In this document: one piece after another, positions 13,515 to 15,580 of the stretch | How the letters are laid out: each line of letters opens with the position of its first letter | How positions within the stretch are numbered: position 1 is the stretch's first letter | Assembly (NCBI GenBank): GCA_947169835.1 | Contig: CAMVRH010000005.1 | Location: 1 to 15,580, forward strand | Length of the DNA: 15,580 bases | Source: an uncultured Lachnospira sp. | Lineage (GTDB): Bacteria; Bacillota; Clostridia; Lachnospirales; Lachnospiraceae | Reading direction: 5' to 3' | The notes under the pieces: model-generated | What the model was told of the DNA's origin: nothing | The model's input: the letters and a program-made list of their open reading frames with translations, nothing else | Databases searched by the model: none | Made by a program: the position numbers and the translations under genes

Positions 13515-13532
13515 GTAAATATCTATATTTAC
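13515..13532. repeat. Palindrome GTAAATAT-CT-ATATTTAC upstream of the LRR/ATPase promoter
   Basis: Two perfect 8-bp arms with a 2-nt centre start at the last base of the neighbouring stop codon, about 22-25 nt upstream of the extended -10. Size and position fit an operator or activator site. The AT-rich sequence lowers its weight. Confidence 0.4.
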
Positions 13533-15580
13533 TATTTATTTTGCTCAGCTTCGTCCAAACTCTTGAACCCTTCCATATGAACAGTATTTTCAATGGTCAT
13601 CTTCGCCAAATTCTTTCCCTCGTGGAACAGTCCAACGATAAACTTTCCATACATCTTTATCAGTTCATCTGAGTAAGTCAAAAGTTCACCGCGAAGGTAT
13701 GTCTCGTATGATGTGTTATAAAGCGAATCATTTTCTTTTGTAATGTCTCTGGCATCTCCAGCCAACTTTGGATATTCTTTGGCGAACTCTTCCATCCAGC
13801 CAACTTGAATATCTACTATCTGGTCCACTATCGCCCTAGTTTTCGCATCCTTAACTGGAAGGTTTGGCTCTAGTTCCCTGTATTCATCAGGCGCAGTACT
13901 CTCCATCATCCTTGCGTACTTTTCAGTAATCATATTCCAGCCCTTCGCCTGGTTTTCTTTCCATAGTTTAAGAAGAGTCTTTAGCATCTCATCTGTCCAA
14001 GTCATGTACTGGCTCTTTCGCATCACGCTGAAAGTTGGCCAATCATCCTGGCAAGAAGCTCTGCCGCCCTCATTTTGAACTTTATCAAAAACGTCAAACT
14101 CGATTTTGACTATCTCGTCTATAATCTCATCTCTGCTCTTTGTCTTAGGCTTAACTAATCTAGCAGCCTGAGGAGCCATCAAAACTTCGTGCACGTAATC
14201 TCCCAAAAAGTTTGATTTCTTATCTTTGATGATTCCCTGCTCTTGTAATTCATTTAGAATAAGCTTAGCAATCATCTCAATAATCATAACCTTCTGATCT
14301 TCGTTATTGATCATTCGGCTATCATACTTGAAATCCTTCCAACACTCCCTTTGGTCTTTTGTATCCGCCAAAGCCCTTAGCATATCTCCCACCTCAGGAA
14401 GTATCTCCAAAGACTTAGAACCTGTAAGCAACCACTTATAATATGGCGCATACTGATCATTTAGTAAGAACAAACAGTGGAGTGTATCCTCCATATATTT
14501 TGCAATACAAATCTCTGCTGTCACATAATCTTTTCTAGCCATTGAGCGCGCATAGTTTGCTTGCCCCATCTGCGACATCGAACTTATCATTCTAGCAAGT
14601 TTTACACGATACGCCTCAGGTGGCTGCGCCAAAAATCCCGCACGTCTTCTTGTAAACTCGCCCAAATCATCTCGCCAAACTTCACCGTTTGTAACTGTTG
14701 CTAGTTTGTAGTCATCTATTTCAACCCAAGCTGCAGCAATCTCCGGTGCTTCTCTGTATCCAGTGTATTGTTCGAAGAAGTCTCCCATTCTCCAAACACC
14801 CACTCTGCCTTTGCCCATCTCGGTAGTGGCTCTTGTTATTCCCATATATGTCTGTGGGAGTTTATCGTACTCTTCTTGTACCTTGTCTCCCATCGCTTTG
14901 TATAGTTCCTTTGGAAGCCAAATACAAAAGCCTGGTCCAAAGTCGTGGTCTCTTGAGAATGCGTCGTCATAGCCAAAGACTTCGGAGCCCTCGCCCACAA
15001 GACCTACGGCCATCTGGTCTTCATACTCTGGGAACTTCTCATGAATCATCGCTCTACCGTATTCCTCGTAGAACTTTTTGCAGATTTCCATTCCTGTCAA
15101 ACCATCAGCTTCTATCGACTCAACTTCAGAGCCAATTTCTTCTTCAGTTTCCTCTAAAATGTCTTCAGACTGTTTGTTTATCAGCTTCTGCTCTTTTTTC
15201 TTGAGCTTCTTTATTTCTTTCTTTTCTGTCTTTAGTTTTTTCTTTTCTTCTTTTTTATTGATGCCTGTTTTTTCTTCAACAGTCTCTAGCTTTCCGCCTA
15301 TCTCTTCAAAGTTTGCAAGAACAGTTTTGTAAGCATCGCTGTCCTTACCCATATTTATTTCTATTTCCCTTAGAGCTTCCTCGTATAGCTTTAGGGCTTC
15401 TACAGTGTTTCCTTCTTTCACCATCAAAGAAGCCATAGCCGCTAGTGCTCCGCTATAGTGGAAGTTCTTCTCTTCATCTTTTCTAAAAATCTCTAACGCC
15501 TTTTCAAGATGCGCCTTCGCCGAAGGCAAATCACCTAGCTCAATCTCGCTGGCTGCTAGATTTGAAAGTGTAGTAGCAAC
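13532..15580 (-). CDS. TPR-DUF4037-DUF4125 protein, 5' end beyond the window
   Basis: The reading frame is open from the right edge to a TAG at 13532, giving 682 visible residues and no start. Visible residues 1-80 look like tetratricopeptide helices (NLAASEIELGDLPSAKAHLE, then EALKLYEEAL). A strongly charged Lys/Glu stretch (about 105-140) suggests a coiled coil. Residues about 165-480 resemble DUF4037, a nucleotidyltransferase-like domain: EGSEVFGYDD then SRDHDFGPGF holds the GS and D-x-D pattern (visible residues about 198-213). The last about 200 residues resemble DUF4125, with GRASCQDDWPTF and SQYMTW. Fusions of these two domains with repeat regions occur in Firmicutes, and the biological role is unknown to me. 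A TTG at 15529 is not a credible start because the TPR pattern continues upstream. Confidence 0.8.
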   Translation of the reverse strand, partial: VATTLSNLAASEIELGDLPSAKAHLEKALEIFRKDEEKNFHYSGALAAMASLMVKEGNTVEALKLYEEALREIEINMGKDSDAYKTVLANFEEIGGKLETVEEKTGINKKEEKKKLKTEKKEIKKLKKKEQKLINKQSEDILEETEEEIGSEVESIEADGLTGMEICKKFYEEYGRAMIHEKFPEYEDQMAVGLVGEGSEVFGYDDAFSRDHDFGPGFCIWLPKELYKAMGDKVQEEYDKLPQTYMGITRATTEMGKGRVGVWRMGDFFEQYTGYREAPEIAAAWVEIDDYKLATVTNGEVWRDDLGEFTRRRAGFLAQPPEAYRVKLARMISSMSQMGQANYARSMARKDYVTAEICIAKYMEDTLHCLFLLNDQYAPYYKWLLTGSKSLEILPEVGDMLRALADTKDQRECWKDFKYDSRMINNEDQKVMIIEMIAKLILNELQEQGIIKDKKSNFLGDYVHEVLMAPQAARLVKPKTKSRDEIIDEIVKIEFDVFDKVQNEGGRASCQDDWPTFSVMRKSQYMTWTDEMLKTLLKLWKENQAKGWNMITEKYARMMESTAPDEYRELEPNLPVKDAKTRAIVDQIVDIQVGWMEEFAKEYPKLAGDARDITKENDSLYNTSYETYLRGELLTYSDELIKMYGKFIVGLFHEGKNLAKMTIENTVHMEGFKSLDEAEQNK

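Noticed and set aside
15527..15529. TTG start for the TPR-DUF4037-DUF4125 gene
   Set aside because: The frame and TPR-like pattern continue to the window edge, so the true start lies outside.
1..15580. CRISPR arrays, tRNA or rRNA genes, insertion sequences
   Set aside because: No regularly spaced repeats, cloverleaf sequences, transposase motifs or long terminal inverted repeats were found by reading.

Overview
This 15.6-kb window comes from a low-GC Gram-positive genome, most likely a Lachnospiraceae member or close relative (Clostridia). The pointers are LL-diaminopimelate aminotransferase (DapL), a GSI-type glutamine synthetase, a caulimovirus-type RNase H, DUF975 and DUF4037-DUF4125 proteins, strong GGAGG ribosome-binding sites, consensus TTGACA/TATAAT promoters and a T-box leader. 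Nearly all genes are on the minus strand. The exceptions are a phosphoribosyltransferase-fold gene and an L,D-transpeptidase.

Layout, left to right. The first 12 codons of a minus-strand gene that looks like gatC are divergent from a PRTase-fold protein (174-821). A possible accessory patch follows (about 868-2391). It holds a predicted small RNA on the plus strand (903-976), a small protein like the BECR/EndoU-type nuclease domains of phage and polymorphic-toxin proteins (934-1485, minus), and a NYN/LabA-like ribonuclease with a winged helix (1633-2391, minus) that appears to start at an ATT codon. Then come dapL and glnA (2495-5107, minus) and a membrane-anchored L,D-transpeptidase (5257-6039, plus) divergent from glnA.

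The second half starts with an aspS/RNase H operon (8527 down to 6074, minus) behind a perfect consensus promoter and a complete T-box leader. It continues with a DUF975 membrane protein and a two-gene operon of a membrane-anchored LRR protein and a PMCA-type Ca2+ P-type ATPase. The last gene is a large TPR/DUF4037/DUF4125 protein that runs off the right edge.

Two stories stand out. First, the toxin-like nuclease gene seems tightly controlled. Its promoter lies inside a 32-bp dyad, an intrinsic terminator sits at the very start of its transcript, and a separate promoter drives a convergent, terminator-ended small RNA antisense to the 3' end of the gene. That layout resembles the 3'-overlapping antisense RNAs of Bacillus type I toxin-antitoxin loci, but with an enzyme-sized product. 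Second, the T-box in front of aspS appears to read an asparagine codon (AAC), not an aspartate codon. AspRS carries a His at a position linked to relaxed tRNA-Asn recognition, and a gatC-like start lies at the window edge. Together these suggest asparagine is made on tRNA (Asp-tRNA-Asn to Asn-tRNA-Asn).

All domain names are from memory of the families. No database search was run.
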